Shown here: positions 42,583 through 54,650 of the stretch, one piece after another | How the letters are laid out: the number at the start of each line of letters is the position of its first letter | Position numbering within the stretch: the stretch's first letter is position 1 | Assembly: GCF_000340215.1 (NCBI RefSeq) | Contig: NW_006921537.1 | Location: 3,985,646 to 4,049,645 of the forward strand | Source: Pseudocercospora fijiensis CIRAD86 | Taxonomy: Eukaryota > Ascomycota > Dothideomycetes > Mycosphaerellales > Mycosphaerellaceae | Direction: 5' to 3' | DNA: 64,000 nucleotides | Notes under the pieces: generated by a model | Seen by the model: the letters and a program-made list of their open reading frames with translations, nothing else | What the model was told of the DNA's origin: nothing | Databases searched by the model: none | Translations under genes and position numbers: made by a program

Positions 42583-44468
42583 ATGTTCTACGAAGCCACG
42601 CTGCTGTCCAAGACCGGGCCCTTGGCTCGCGTCTGGCTGGCCTCCAACCTCGATCGCAAACTGACCAAGCAGAACGTGCTGCAGTCTAATTTGGAGACGA
42701 ACGTCAAGGATATCATTGGAGAGAGTCAGGCGCCTATGGCCCTGCGTCTGAGTGGGCAGCTGCTGTTGGGTGTCGTCAAGATCTACAACAGGAAAGCCAA
42801 GTACCTGATGGATGATTGCAACGATGCCTTACTCAAGATTAGGCTGGTGAGTGCATAGCATGTGTGCACAGCATGCCTTGTGTGCTAATCATTCATCAGG
42901 CCTTCAAACCGGGCAATGTCGATCTCCCCACTGATCAATCACATCGAGCAAACCCGAACGCCTTGATTCTGCCCGATACCATCACGGAACTCGATCTCTT
43001 TGCGCCTCTGCCAGATCCCGAGGACCTGCTGCGAGAACCAGAAGCACGCGCGCCCGGACAGGATCCTACTTTGCTCGACTTTGGAATGAGCCAGATCATG
43101 GACAGCCAAACACCAACCCGACCTAAGGAGAAGCGGACGCTACTGCTTGATGACGATGATCTAGGTCTCGACCTGGGACTCGACATGGACAACGACATTA
43201 CACGTTTGAGCGAAGCACCCAGTATAGAACAAGGCCGTCGCGCTCCAACTCCGAGACGCGATGAGCCAACGCTGCTGGAAGATGACGATCTCGGTCTTGA
43301 TTTTGGATTCAACGACGACACTACCTTGAGACCTACCACTGAAGCTCCTGAACCCATCATTGCTGCAGATGACGACCTCCACATGGGCGGCATGGACGAC
43401 GACGAAGTTGCTCGCGCCAATGCTGCCGCCATGGAACGCGTAGCCACTGCTGGCGAACAGCGTCGGCGCTCAGAGTCCCTTCTCTCATCCATTCGTAGTA
43501 GTGTTGAACGCGATCTAGAGAAGACTTTCCAGCTCGACCAGGCCCAAATGCATGAGGACGAGGACTCCACTGTGCTTCAAGCAGCACAACGCGTGAAGCG
43601 AAGAAAAGTTGTCCGTATGGACAATGAGACCGAAATCCATAACAGCCAAATCAAGAAGATGCAGGAAGATCGCTCTGCTATCACCAAAGCGCCGACTTAC
43701 TTGCCACGAGATCCGCTCCTGCTCCAGCTCATGGAGATGCAACGAAATGGTAGCTTCATCAGCAACCTCATGGACGGCCAGATGCGCGGATGGGCACCAG
43801 AGCTCCGAGGTATTCTTTCGTTGGAGGTTGTCCGCAAAGCAGGTGACAAAAAGCGAAAGCGAGACTCTGGTATTGCCGATGTCGAGACTGACGGAGAGAG
43901 GCAAGAATCGCCACAGCTTGAAATTCCACAAGATGAGGACGAAGGCTTCCAGGCTGATGCTGGCGCTCATGACTTCGATGTCACTGCCAATGACCATGTT
44001 CAACTTAACCTTGATGAAGATGAACATGAGGAGTACGAGGACCACGGTGCAAATTTCGATGTGACCGAGGCACCTCTTCTCCACCCATCTCAGGGCGGCG
44101 CTGTTGCTCTTGGCACGAAGAAGATGGTGCACATGCTTCGCGAGCACTTTGCACCCGAACATCCCAAGCACGCCAACGAGCCACCGACACCGAGCAAGCG
44201 AGTTAAGAGCTCAGCTTTGTTCACGGATCTGTGTCCCGAGAAGCGAACTACGAAGGAGGATGCCACGAAAATGTTCTTCGAACTTCTGGTGCTGGGTACG
44301 AAAGACGCCATCAAGATCGAGCAAGATAGTAAGGGACTTGGCCTCCCGATCAGAGTGCGAGGTAAGCGCGGTCTCTGGGGAGACTGGGCAGAGATGCAAT
44401 CTGGCGGCGAGATTGCAAGCCAGGCGCAGCCAGAAGCTCAGCCCGCTCACGTTGAGGGCGAGGCGTAA
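42583..44468 (+). CDS. RAD21: Cohesin kleisin subunit Rad21/Scc1
   Basis: Exons 42583-42846 and 42900-44468 give 610 residues. The N-terminal kleisin domain is complete (MFYEATLLSKTGPLARVWLA ... LRLSGQLLLGVVKIYNRKAK YLMDD) and continues across the intron into KIRLAFKPGNVDLP. The intron 42847-42899 has a GTGAGT donor and a GCTAATC branch. Rad21 closes the Smc1-Smc3 ring that holds sister chromatids together. Acidic DDDLGLDLGLD and DDDLGLDFGF blocks occupy the middle. SIEQGR at 196-201 fits the separase site seen in yeast Scc1, with cleavage expected after Arg201. The C-terminal winged helix is present (KEDATKMFFELLVLGTKDAI, then KRGLWGDWAE). It is divergently placed from PMR1. Confidence 0.95.
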
Positions 44469-47400
44469 TGATGTCGTCGTCTTTGATAAGTTAGCGAAGG
44501 CGCTCTGGTGTTCGGGGATGAGGTTGCTCTTGGGGAATAGTGGTGAAGAACTGGCACCAGGCCTGAAGAGGCGTATTAAATTGGACGGTCTTGGATATTC
44601 AACTTCTTGTCTCGATGGAGATGCGAGAGTTTAGTATTTTGTGATATCCCCTTAGCGAGAAAGCGAGAGACGCAATGTAACAATGAAGAGATGAAAATGA
44701 GATTCAATGATTCTAGCCACCTTGGCAGGAAGACACACGGACACCAGAGACAGACGCTCAATAAAATGATCTTGATTCTGGTAGGCTTCGTTGACGTTCT
44801 CATGCACCAAACCGTTGTAGACGCCACGACGTGGATTTCAGACATTGGGGACTTCTCGATCCCCAGGACAGGTAAGCTGCAAGAACTTCGTTATGGCCTT
44901 GGACACAGACGAACGACTGTCGGCGACCACGCTGATGTTGCTCCACCATCCATCCGCATTGCAGACTATTGAAAATGGCTCCGGTGAAAAACGTGGTGTC
45001 TATTCTGGACTCGGCGATCCAATGACGGACAAAGAGCAGAGCATTGAGATCCATGCTCGGTTCGCACGTGGCGGTCGAGATAGCTTTGACGGCCATCGAT
45101 AACACGGCATATCCAGCCTGATGAAGATGGTCATGAGTTGGCCTAGACGGTCAAGAACACTAAGCCTTTGTCGAAACTGTGCGTGTACCAAGTCATTACA
45201 GCGCTGCGGTCACAGGTCTTTTTAGGCGCAGATAGTGCAGCTGCAATACAAGAGCAACATTTATCAAGGCGCATACATGTATCCTCAGGCGAGGAATTGG
45301 CTTAATCCTTGGGCAACCAGTAGCAGCCGCGGGTCTTGAACAAAACAGCAAAGTCACTCTTCCTTGAGCCATTCTCAACATTGAACAGATCGTCATCAAC
45401 GACTTTCCCCTTCGACCGAGTCAATGCGGCATTCGGATCAAATCTTGCCAATCAGCAGATGGGCTCGGAAATGGTCTCTGTTGGAACTGGAACGAATTGG
45501 GGTTCTGCTGAGTGTTTGAAGAGGTGCACGTCTCGTGCGTCGGCCGAGTTCTGCTGCATGTCGCAGAAATTCAGGCTGTGCTGATGAATGAGCATACGCT
45601 GACTTCGGTGCATCGTTGCATCGGCGAGAGTAATGTCGTGAACCGTGGAACTTCGTCGACTATCTCCTTGCAATCATATACTGTGAACTTGTTTCTCGGC
45701 TTCAAGCAAACAAGGCGTCAAAGCTNNNNNNNNNNNNNNNNNNNNNNNNNNNNNNNNNNNNNNNNNNNNNNNNNNNNNNNNNNNNNNNNNNNNNNNNNNN
45801 NNNNNNNNNNNNNNNNNNNNNNNNNCGAACTCGAACCTCTCTCCATCGCTTTACACATTGAGGGTGTAGACTGTTTGTCACTTTCTGGACGAGCACGATA
45901 TTTCTGCTTAACTGTCCTGAGTGCAGCGATTTCTGTCATTCAGTCGTTCCAAATACTGCCAAATCCCTTCAACTCCAGTAGCTATAGCTGCTATACCTCA
46001 CCTCTCTGTTATGGTCAGCCCTCCATTCTCTCTTCGTTACAGCTATTACATCATTGACTAACGATCTCCAAAATCTTCAAATAACTCTTCCATCGAAAAA
46101 ATATTGAAAAGTGTCACCACGTCAGCTATCCAAAGTCAGCTATCCAAAAGCAAGAGAACCCACCATTCTCGGCCCATGATAAGACGAAGCAGAAGAAGAA
46201 AAGCAACCCCATCTCCAACCCCAACCCAATCACCAAACAAGAAAAGAAACCCGCCACCGCTCTAAACCCAAAAATAAAACAAGGAAGACCTTCCATCTTC
46301 GCTCCCAAAGTCCCTACGAAACAAGCCCGGAGAGGGGAATGAGATGGTGCATGTGGATGAGGAAGAGGCTGAGATGGTTGCGGAGTTGAAAGAGGAGGAG
46401 GAGAGGGGAAGGAGCAGATGGTTTGATAGATGAGTAGGAAGTTGGTCATGGAAAGGTTGGTGGACCTGAGGCTCCAATATATATGATGCATATCACCAGT
46501 CTCTGCGTCGGATTCAGTATGCACACGTTTCAGAAACCATCATTGCATTTCTTCTTGCCACAACCTTGCCTTGATGAAGATCCTTGTCCGACTGCTCTTC
46601 GATGGCTGGCCGCGAAGTGAAGATAGGCTGATCGGTGGAAATTGCCGTGGAATAACAATTTTACGTATCGATCAAAAAGCCACCAATTATTACTTACGCA
46701 AGTAGACGCTTTGTGTCAACAGGTAAGCTCATGTTCAATGTCGATAACGCAGAGCGGAACAAAGTGAAGCGACGTTGGTGCACGTGAATTTCGCATGCCG
46801 TGTTCCCATCTTGAGCCATAAGAATCTGGACCAAATAGCGCATGTTCTCAACGATGTGATGGTTTTGGTTTATCGCTCTAGACGAGCTCTCGATCTTTGT
46901 TATGACCAAGGTAAGAAAGCGCCGAATCTTCATCTGTGCCATTCTGATATTGTGAAAAGTCTGCGGGGTGTGGCTACATCATGTCGATTGATTAGCCACA
47001 GACCTTAGACTGCTATTGTCTTTGACTTGGTGATGCGGCCGTCCGGTGCTAGGACCGTGGTGGGCAGTGAAGCGACACTACCGATTCCAGCAAGTTCTTC
47101 ACCACGGTCGAGATAAATGTACCGACTGTAAATATAAGTCATACTTGACGTAGATCTCGTAGGAATTGTGGATTCTCAGTTGAAGGACTGCAAAACCGAT
47201 TCCATCAATAGCAGGTCGAAGAGACAACTTTAAGCCTGGACACCAGGAGCGTGCGGCTTTGGGAAAATGTTAAGGTCTCATCATGCTATAGCAGGAGGTC
47301 GCACGTACTGAGGAGCAAAATGCGCACCGTATGTGATGCTCGAGACAAAGGCTACTGTCTGCGAGATGGCTGATTGACGCTCGAGCCATACAGCAAAGGT

Positions 47401-47666
47401 ATGCTGTAGTCTTGATCATGCATTTGAGCGCCAGGTATATGGGGCTCGATTCAATGCTGACTCTTCCAATCCCTCTCATTTCAATATTTCAGCTGCTGTG
47501 AGTGGATGCCAGCTTGAAAGTTGTGTGTTTGCTCACACCATCAACACGGAAATTCCAGGCCATCGGCTCGATCCAGTATTCGAATAACCAGTCCGATCAA
47601 TTCGCAAGAGAACATAGTCCTAGAATGCGGAGAGATGCAGATTCAGTCCCAAAATTTCCCGATACT
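44469..47666. other. Large gene-poor stretch with an assembly gap
   Basis: About 3.2 kb of unique, non-RIP DNA in which I can support no gene. Open frames are short, overlap on both strands and lack family features. A 14-bp tandem duplication (GTCAGCTATCCAAA twice) lies at 46121-46148. A purine-rich strand stretch at about 46330-46440 has no coding meaning that I can see. A gene could be hidden across the 100-N gap. Confidence 0.5.
45726..45825. other. Assembly gap (100 N)
   Basis: Exactly 100 N, the usual placeholder for a gap of unknown size. The open frames drawn through it have no meaning. Confidence 0.99.
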
Positions 47667-48449
47667 TCAACCTTTCATCCTCCTCGCCAGCTGCAACGCA
47701 TTCACGCTTGCCCCGACAGCTCGAAAGTAATACCTCGTCTGCACGTCAACTTTCCCTCTGACTTGCATCCCAGCCAAGACCTCCAGAGCCAGGACTTCAT
47801 CTTGCGATAACGGAATTTGAGCGGCGCGACGTTTTGCCGTCACTAGGACGTGGAGAATCGCAAGTCTTCGTCCCCGATCAAGAGACTGGACCAGCGCCGA
47901 CAAGCGGTCTTGAAGCAAAGAGGTGTTTTGGTCGTTACTAGGGAGGTAGATGTTGATTTGTAAATGTCTCAGGCGTCTCATCAGGTCCGGGTATTCCCAA
48001 GGAAGACAATTCGGGATCGTGTAGGCATAATTTTTGGGCGAGGCTTGGCGAAGTTTTCCAGTTGAGGCAGGACAGGTCGGATAAGTTGAGGGATCGGATC
48101 TCGATTTGTTTTCCACGTCGATCACCCAAAGGAAGTCATTGACCTTCAGTGGACGAGATCGTGTCAGTATGATATGCTTCGTGGCCAAGTCTTTGCAATC
48201 TCTCACCTCGTAGAACGCTTGGACTGCCTCAGTTCTCAAACTCCTACACGTTTGAAACAAAGGTTGATCGAATACTTGGAGGCTGGCCCAGACTGGGTAC
48301 TGGAGTTCAATGCTACCTTTTTGTTTTAGGGCATGAATCAAGATTCTATGCCGTAACTCAAATGGGAGGTTCAACAGGTGTGAAACCGGAGGATTGCGAT
48401 GGTTTCGGCTGGTGGGTAGGAAAGCCTGGTTGAAGTATTCTGGGTCCAT
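47667..48449 (-). CDS. F-box/2EXR-like hypothetical protein
   Basis: A single exon of 260 residues from the ATG at 48449. The segment LLNLPFELRHRILIHALKQK (about 26-45) followed by LFQTCRSLRTEAVQAFYEVR (about 65-84) is the pattern of fungal 2EXR or F-box-like proteins: a Leu-Pro-x-E-x-R-x-x-I/L helix, then a conserved C-R-x-x-R-x-E-A block before an aromatic residue. Such proteins are numerous in plant-associated ascomycetes and mostly of unknown role; some act as substrate adaptors. The middle (VNDFLWVIDVE, RRLRHLQINIYLP) fits the beta-rich body of that family. No signal peptide. Confidence 0.75.
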   Translation of the reverse strand: MDPEYFNQAFLPTSRNHRNPPVSHLLNLPFELRHRILIHALKQKGSIELQYPVWASLQVFDQPLFQTCRSLRTEAVQAFYEVRDCKDLATKHIILTRSRPLKVNDFLWVIDVENKSRSDPSTYPTCPASTGKLRQASPKNYAYTIPNCLPWEYPDLMRRLRHLQINIYLPSNDQNTSLLQDRLSALVQSLDRGRRLAILHVLVTAKRRAAQIPLSQDEVLALEVLAGMQVRGKVDVQTRYYFRAVGASVNALQLARRMKG

Positions 48450-49976
48450 TGCTGAAGATCGACCTGGTTGTTCCTGTGTCGTGTGATCTTACAAGACGGC
48501 CTGATCTGAGAGGGTATCCCAGGTAGAGACGTTGATATCAGCGATGGGTCATCTATCTCGGACCGACCGGAATGTGGTGGAGCCTCGCTTAGTTGGCCGC
48601 AGAGGTGACGTTGCTGGGACGACGGAATGATTGCCTGATTTGGAAATTGGTGATGAAGTGTTTTCGGGCTGTTCTAAGTGAGATCTGAATCATCTGATGA
48701 TGTGAGACACGAGACAACGAAATCGAGGAGAAGTCTCTACTAAGCTTACGGAGTATTCGATCATTTGCAAGCGACGAGTAAGAGATTCGCAGCTCGTCAT
48801 ATGAACGGACGGTGTTGCGGACAGTGGCGGAAGATGGGCTGGCCCAGTTCTGGACTTCGGCCGTGGTCATGGCTCTGGACCTTTCATATCAACAAAAGGT
48901 CTGCAGGGAACAACGTGGCCTAGCTGCTCGCAATCAGGAAGAATATGGAACATCTGCCCAAGCAGTGATTTTTGGCGGGCGACGCTCCGTTACAACCTGT
49001 CAAAACCATGGCCGTTCGGACTGGCGATAGGGGAGGGTTATACACCATAACAGGCATTGTCGTCAACCATTTCCAGTGTTTGAGGCTGGTTTAATGCCGC
49101 TGCCATAAAGATCGAGGCGTTCCAATTATGCTGAAGGTGGCACCTGCCTCGGGTTCACACCAATGTGGACGACGTTCCTACTTAGCATTGAGGCTGTCTA
49201 TCTTGCCGGACAAGTATCGTGGAGGAGAAGAAAGCAACGCCGTTACGGGTGTGCCAGGGGCCGGCATCGGGGAGATGACTTGAAACATGTCGTGGCGTTG
49301 GATCGGCAGCATTTTATCAGCAAAGCGGTGTAGTAGCACCTTGTCCAAAAACAATGCAGACCCACCGGCCATGGTTTGCGCAGGAACAGGGAGTTCGCAT
49401 TGATGGCTTGCCGCTTGGTCTGTCCGTTTAGACCCCGGTCGCCAATCCGATGTGGCGTAGTGTAACTTGTTGGCGTCAATAATATTCTCCAACCATGCTG
49501 TGAATTGATTGTTCGGGCCGTGTAAACAGAGTACTCGTGCGGAGGGTGTAGCAAGAACAAGCATAGTATTATCATCTTGTCCGGTGACACGAGCACCGGT
49601 CCAGGAAACATAACATGCAACCAGCAAGGACGCGGCACGGCGCGTGCTCACATCGCTTTTGTCCATGCCACGAAGCTCTTGCCCTGCTTTGGCACCGCAG
49701 GCCGGTGCTGAGGTTGAGGGCTCTTAAGGCATGTACTATCGTCCGGCCATGCTCCTGCAGCATGGCACTGGGCAGAGAATTGCGGTGAGCGAAAAGGGTA
49801 GATTCCCAGCAGTTCTTTCCAAAATCTAGGATTCGCTGTGCTGCTGCGGTCAGCCTCCGTTAGTCATGCGGGAACTGCATGTGCAAGCCAATGTGCCTGT
49901 TATGGGCTGCATCGAAGAGAATCATATTAATGCCGGCCGTCACAGCAATTGCTTCGTGAGGCAAGACTCCGGAGAG
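48450..49976. other. Intergenic with two weak minus-strand frames
   Basis: About 1.5 kb between the 2EXR-like gene and the Harbinger relic. Frames at 48589-48870 (93 residues, MTTAEVQNWASPSSATVRNT) and 49178-49666 (162 residues, MDKSDVSTRRAASLLVACYV) start with ATG but show no family features or clear splice signals. They may be small orphan genes or chance. The right half shows weak signs of decay but not RIP-type base use. Confidence 0.35.
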
Positions 49977-50519
49977 CCCAATTGGGGTGTGTATACTTCG
50001 AGGTCGGATATTCCATTCCTGTAGGTTTCTACTATACCTGTATAGAATATCCTACTCGTATACCTCAATTTCCGACTATAATCGTAGGAATAGGATATCT
50101 TCCACTGCGCACAGGCCTACGGTCGCGGTTTGCCGTATTTGGAAGGTGATAAGGCCTAAAAGTCGGAATAGTTTATACCTACTTAAAATCGAGGATTTAA
50201 CTACTAATAATAGCAGTAGCTAAGGAAGACCGTGTTATAGTCGCGTTGTAGATTTCGAGTATTGTCGTCGGCGCGCGTGCTAGTCCATTTTACATACTCT
50301 AAGCTCTTTATTAATTATTATAGATAATCTAGCCTTTCTTGCTCTTATTATTAGCGCTGTTACTAGCGCTACGATTACTATCTCCGCGGCAATCGGACAG
50401 TCGCGCGCTCGCACTCGGAAACGGTAGTATAGACTAGCTAGTGTAGTTTAGACGTTAACGGAGCCGACGAGAGGCAGGAGGGAGGTGTTCCGGTATACGG
50501 ATAGTCTAGAAGAATATTG

Positions 50520-51540
50520 CTATTCTACGACTAGCTTGCGGTAAGAGGTGTTAAAGGACCTAGTTAAGAAGCTTATAGAGAGTAGTTTAAAGGACGATAG
50601 CGCGGTATCGGCGACCGAGAAGGTAATAATCTTCTACGACTTCTTAAGGCATAATGCCTTAATTAGGAGCCTGCGAAGGATATATTAGCACTTATTCAAG
50701 ACCTTTACACGTATAATAAAGGAGGTTAGCAAGCTCTTCTGTCGGCTATAGGATAAATATATACAGATGCCGCGCGCGGACGAGTTGCTATACGAGAAGT
50801 TAATAAGCTTCAAATCTAGCGAAGAACCTAGCAAATTTAACTACTTCTATAGCGCTCTCGGAGCCCTCGATAGCAGCTATATTCCTATAACATTGTTAGT
50901 AGAAGATCAGTCCTTATAGTGCAACCGTAAAGGGTGGATATCTACTAACGTAATAGCGGCATATAGATTCGATATAAAGGTGCACTATATCTTAGTCGGT
51001 TACGAAGGGTTAGCAGCGGACACCACTATATACGATCGTATAGTAAGACAAGGCTTCGACGTACCTAATAGTCGCTATTATCTTGCTAACGCTAGATACT
51101 CGTTCAATAAGAAGCGACTGTTAGTATTATACTAGTCGACAAGATATTACCTCTAAGAATAGATCAAGTCTTAATTGCGGCCGGAGACTAAGGAAGAGCT
51201 ATATAACCTCCGCTACGCGCAACTTCGCAACGTTATCGAGCGACTCTTCGGCGTGCTAAAGAAGCGGTTCAAAATATTAGCCGAGGGCGCTTATAGTAGT
51301 TATTCGCTTATTACGCAACTAAGATTTATCACCGCCTACTTTATCCTTCACAACTATATTGTTAGCTATGGATCTTAGCTATTATCCGAAGAAACACACC
51401 TATTTGACGACCTTAACGACTTCGACGACGCGCCGTATAATAAGGACGAGTATAAGGACTTACTAGACCTAGAAGACGACGATATAAGTAATAAAGGCAA
51501 CGGCAACGAAGGATGGCAGCTTAGAGATAATATCTCGGTT
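50520..51540 (+). pseudogene. PIF/Harbinger transposase (DDE_Tnp_4)
   Basis: Readable blocks include GALDSSYIPI at about 50861-50890, the first catalytic Asp region of Harbinger nucleases, and the well-kept LRYAQLRNVIERLFGVLKKR at about 51205-51265 followed by FITAYFILHNYI, the C-terminal Glu helix typical of this family. TAG stops replace Gln and Trp codons. The limits are approximate. Confidence 0.8.
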
Positions 51541-52049
51541 GGAATGTAGTTGAGTTACTTGCGTTATCTCGAGATGTATAGACTAGATATGCGTAGAGCT
51601 TAGGAGAAGGCGGAAGAGTAGGTAGAAGGGCGTAGGATACCTAGTCGTACTCGACTTAGGACTAGAGGGCTGTTTTTAGTAGGGTTTCCTTTACTTCTTC
51701 CCTTAGTTAGCTATTAACCGTATACTATTAACTCTACGGTGCCTCTCGAGTTCTCAAATAGGCATCTACGTGCGCAGTTAACGTTACTAGTATAGAGGCT
51801 TAGCGGGGTAAAGTTTAGGAAGTAAAGAGGATAGACTTTATATTTTATATAATAACCAGTTACGTAAAGTTCGTTAATATATAGTCGATTGCTAACAAAT
51901 GTGAATCAATTACAACCCCTATAACATTATAGGTACAACTACTGCACTCTTCTACCTCCTATCTACGAAATATTAGCTCGGACTCGGAAAGCTAACCTCG
52001 ACTTTAGCTTATTTCTTTAACTATAACTAACACCTTTATTATCCTTCTA

Positions 52050-53275
52050 TCTATCTAATGCTAGCTATTATGCTGCGGCGGATAGTCGCTAATAAGTTGA
52101 GGCCGTATCTATTACTGTCGCGCCTATTCTTCGCGCGCCTATTGAGCCTACTAAGCCTGCTTAATCCGAGCGAGAAGGGCGGCAAAATACTTCGAGAACA
52201 GCTCGTTCTTCTCGCTATCCTAGAGCTATCCAACAGTTAGCTAAGCGTGCTTAACTAGACTATTCTTATTGCCAACCTCGCTAAGTATAAGCATCTTATC
52301 CTTAAAGGACATATTTAGTAGGACGTCGTTGTCTATAAGGCGATTGCTAACCTAAGAGATAGTACTGCCTATAGCTAGCTTCTCGACTAACTTCACTAAA
52401 TTGGCTATTATCTGCTAGAATAGCAATATAGCCTTCTTTACGGACTGTTTAAAGCCCTTCGAGTAAGTTAAATCTTCCTTCTTCTTCGCAGTTGCCTTCT
52501 ACTTCTTTTACTTATTCTTTTTAGCATTCCGAGCGGCAAGAATAGTCTGTCGCTCGTGCTCCGACAACTCGTCTATATTAACCTCTTCCGCTTCTTCCTC
52601 GTCCTTATTATTATCCTTAGATTCTTCTGCGCCTTCGTCGCTATCGACTTCGCTACCTTTACTACCTTTACTACCTTTATTACCGCCTTTACTACCGTTA
52701 GAGTCCGCATCGGCGAGTCGATTGCTACTTATCGTATTGTCGCTAGTCGCAACGTCTCTTCTATATATCTCTTCTAACTCTATCGCAAACTCCGGCGCCG
52801 CTTTCTCGAAGGCCTAACACTCTTCGTTATTGTCGAAGTAAGCGCGCGCAATCTCCTTACTCTCCGGCCTCGGTAGATAATTAGCGCTCTACCTACTAAT
52901 ATGCTTTAGGTGCCTCGTATACGGCCTAAATTCCTTCTTCAGCTTACGCTATTTACCCTTAAGCGAGTCCTATTTAAAGAATACCTTATACTTTAACGAT
53001 ATAAGCGTAGCGAGCGCGCGCTATTTAGTAGCCTTAAAGGTTTGGTTATCGGTCATTTTGCCCTAATCCTTAAGCTTCTTTAGTCTAACCAGCATTGCTT
53101 TAACGTATATTGACTTATAGCGCGATATTCTCGGAAACTGCGACCCTACAACCTCCTTCTTCTTGCTCCTCCGCGCCGGGGTCTTCTCGTTCGTATTCGA
53201 GGCCGTTTTACCTACGCTAGGTTTCTTCGTAGGGGTTTTGGCTATACTAGACACTAGGCAATCGGACAAGAGTTG
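52050..53275 (-). pseudogene. Myb/SANT-like DNA-binding protein of the Harbinger element
   Basis: A minus-strand frame can be followed from MSDCLVSSIAKTPTKKPSVG (53269 downward) through DNQTFKATK and KYKVFFK (near 53050-52970), KKEFRPYTRHLKHISR, an acidic and Ser/Gly-rich linker (GSKGGNKGSKGSKGSEVDSD at about 52640-52700) and ELSEHERQTILAARNAKK to a coiled-coil end. The middle matches the Myb/SANT-like domain that accompanies Harbinger transposases and binds the element ends. It is interrupted by TAG stops. Confidence 0.7.
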
Positions 53276-53516
53276 GAATAAATGGTATATAGTAGCAAGG
53301 GCTCGAGAAACACGTATAGGAATGGTAGGAGACGCGTCCGCGCTATAGTTTAGGATTGGAACCGAGGGCCGACTTTTAAGAGCACGGACGATTCGATAAA
53401 CCCACTCGTATACCTACAAAACGGCACTTTTTAGAAATTCCGACTGCTCGGATATTCTATTCTACGTTCCTATCGAAATCCTCGAATCCCCGGCGAAGTA
53501 TACGCACCGCAATGGG

Positions 53517-53839
53517 ATGTAGCCTACGCCAGCTCGCTTGGATTCGAATGTGCCGTTGAACTCTAATGCTGAACGTTTTCTCGGCCCGGAGGATGTCTGG
53601 TGACGAGGTGGATCGTGTGCGTGCTTCTTGCACGCTCGGAGGAGGCATATTGAGTGCAAATATCGGTGACGACGCATGTCTTACCGTACGCACTTGGGCC
53701 TCAGGTGGCAGTCACGATTCTGATGACTACGCGAAGGCCAAGTGCTCGATCTCGTCATTAGTTGCACTGCAGCGATAAGCCTGCTCATGTGTGTCTAAAG
53801 AAGACAGGTCCATGTATACTGACTCAGAATGCGAGGGTA
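53517..53839. other. Unique sliver between two repeats
   Basis: About 320 bp with normal CpA and TpG content between the Harbinger relic and the next RIP-hit block. The open frame at 53566-53778 has no ATG-linked family features. Probably old intergenic host DNA split by insertions. Confidence 0.5.
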
Positions 53840-54629
53840 GTAATCCGCTACGGCGGCTAGGTTTGTAGCGGCGGTATGTCCACTTCTATAGTTGTTTATA
53901 GGCTATAGATAGACCGCTAGAAGGTCTAGTTCTGAGCCAATTTAAAGCTATGTAATTGTATAGTATAGGCCTATTAATAAGGAGTTATAATAAAGCTAAA
54001 CTAGACCTTATCTAGTAGCTATTTCTATCTCTTATTTATCGACCTATTCTATCTCTTCCTTATAGTTATATACCGCGCTTGTTTTAACCTTAGTCGCTAT
54101 AAATACTAGTTAGGCGTATAGATAAGCGGCTTTAAATATAATAAATATCGAGCTTTTACTACTAATATTTAGCTTCTAAAGAGTCGACTAGTAAAGCTAT
54201 TTATAGATCTAGTAAAGCGGCTATTTCGTAAGGTAAAGCTCGAGTATCGCCTTTATAGGCGGTTTATAGACTATTAGCGAGTAGAAATCGATAGAGGTAG
54301 TTATAGTAGTAGAGCGAGTAGTCGATAGTAGAAGCGTATCGCTTAGAAGGTATACGATTACCCTATAGAATTAACGATTATCGAGTTCTATAAGAAGGAT
54401 TAGAATAGCGATTTAGGAGTATTTCTCGATAATATAGTACTAGCGTACTTACCTACGGATATAACGGTACTAAGGCACTTATATATTATCCTACTACCGC
54501 TAAAGGATAGCTATTCGTATACTCTCGAGTTTATTAATAGAATATAGGTTAATAGAAGTATAGAAGCTTTTAAAAGGAAATACTTAAATTTCGAGTAGGT
54601 AAGTATAGTCTTAGGCTCTTAGCGGCTTA
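53840..54629 (+). mobile_element. RIP-hit repeat with an unknown dead frame
   Basis: Strong RIP base use. A frame from about 54128 to 54597 stays readable through TAG stops, with pieces LVKLFIDLVKRLFRKVKLEY, LGVFLDNIVLAYLPTDITVL and LPLKDSYSYTLEFINRI. I do not recognise it. It may be part of a transposon protein or a captured host gene. The block ends at the tetranucleotide tail of the LINE. Confidence 0.4.
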
Positions 54630-54650
54630 TATAGATAGATAGATAGATAT
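54630..54650. repeat. Tetranucleotide tail of the LINE
   Basis: Five ATAG units on the plus strand, read as (CTAT)n at the 3' end of the minus-strand LINE. It probably marks the point of target-primed insertion. Confidence 0.7.

Larger units (their letters stand above)
49977..53516 (+). mobile_element. PIF/Harbinger DNA transposon, two genes, RIP-hit
   Basis: About 3540 bp. The ends form an inverted repeat of about 23 bp: left CCCAATTGGGGTGTGTATAC then TTCG, right (minus strand) CCCATTGCGGTGCGTATACT then TCG. A further subterminal inverted match, TAGAATATCC, occurs near 50042 and 53450. The element has a DDE_Tnp_4 transposase on the plus strand and a Myb/SANT-like DNA-binding protein on the minus strand, the two-gene layout of PIF/Harbinger. 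Both genes are stopped by RIP. I could not settle the 3-bp target duplication. Confidence 0.82.

Noticed and set aside
45512..46057. Frame running through the 100-N gap
   Set aside because: The X residues come from N bases, so the frame is an artefact.
49977..50060. Direct repeat TCGGATATTC near both ends of the Harbinger relic taken as a target duplication
   Set aside because: It lies inside the terminal inverted repeats at both ends, and Harbinger elements duplicate only 3 bp.
53535..53560. GGATTCGAATGTG resembling a tRNA B box
   Set aside because: No matching A box, acceptor stem or anticodon arm could be folded around it. I found no tRNA, rRNA or CRISPR array in the window.
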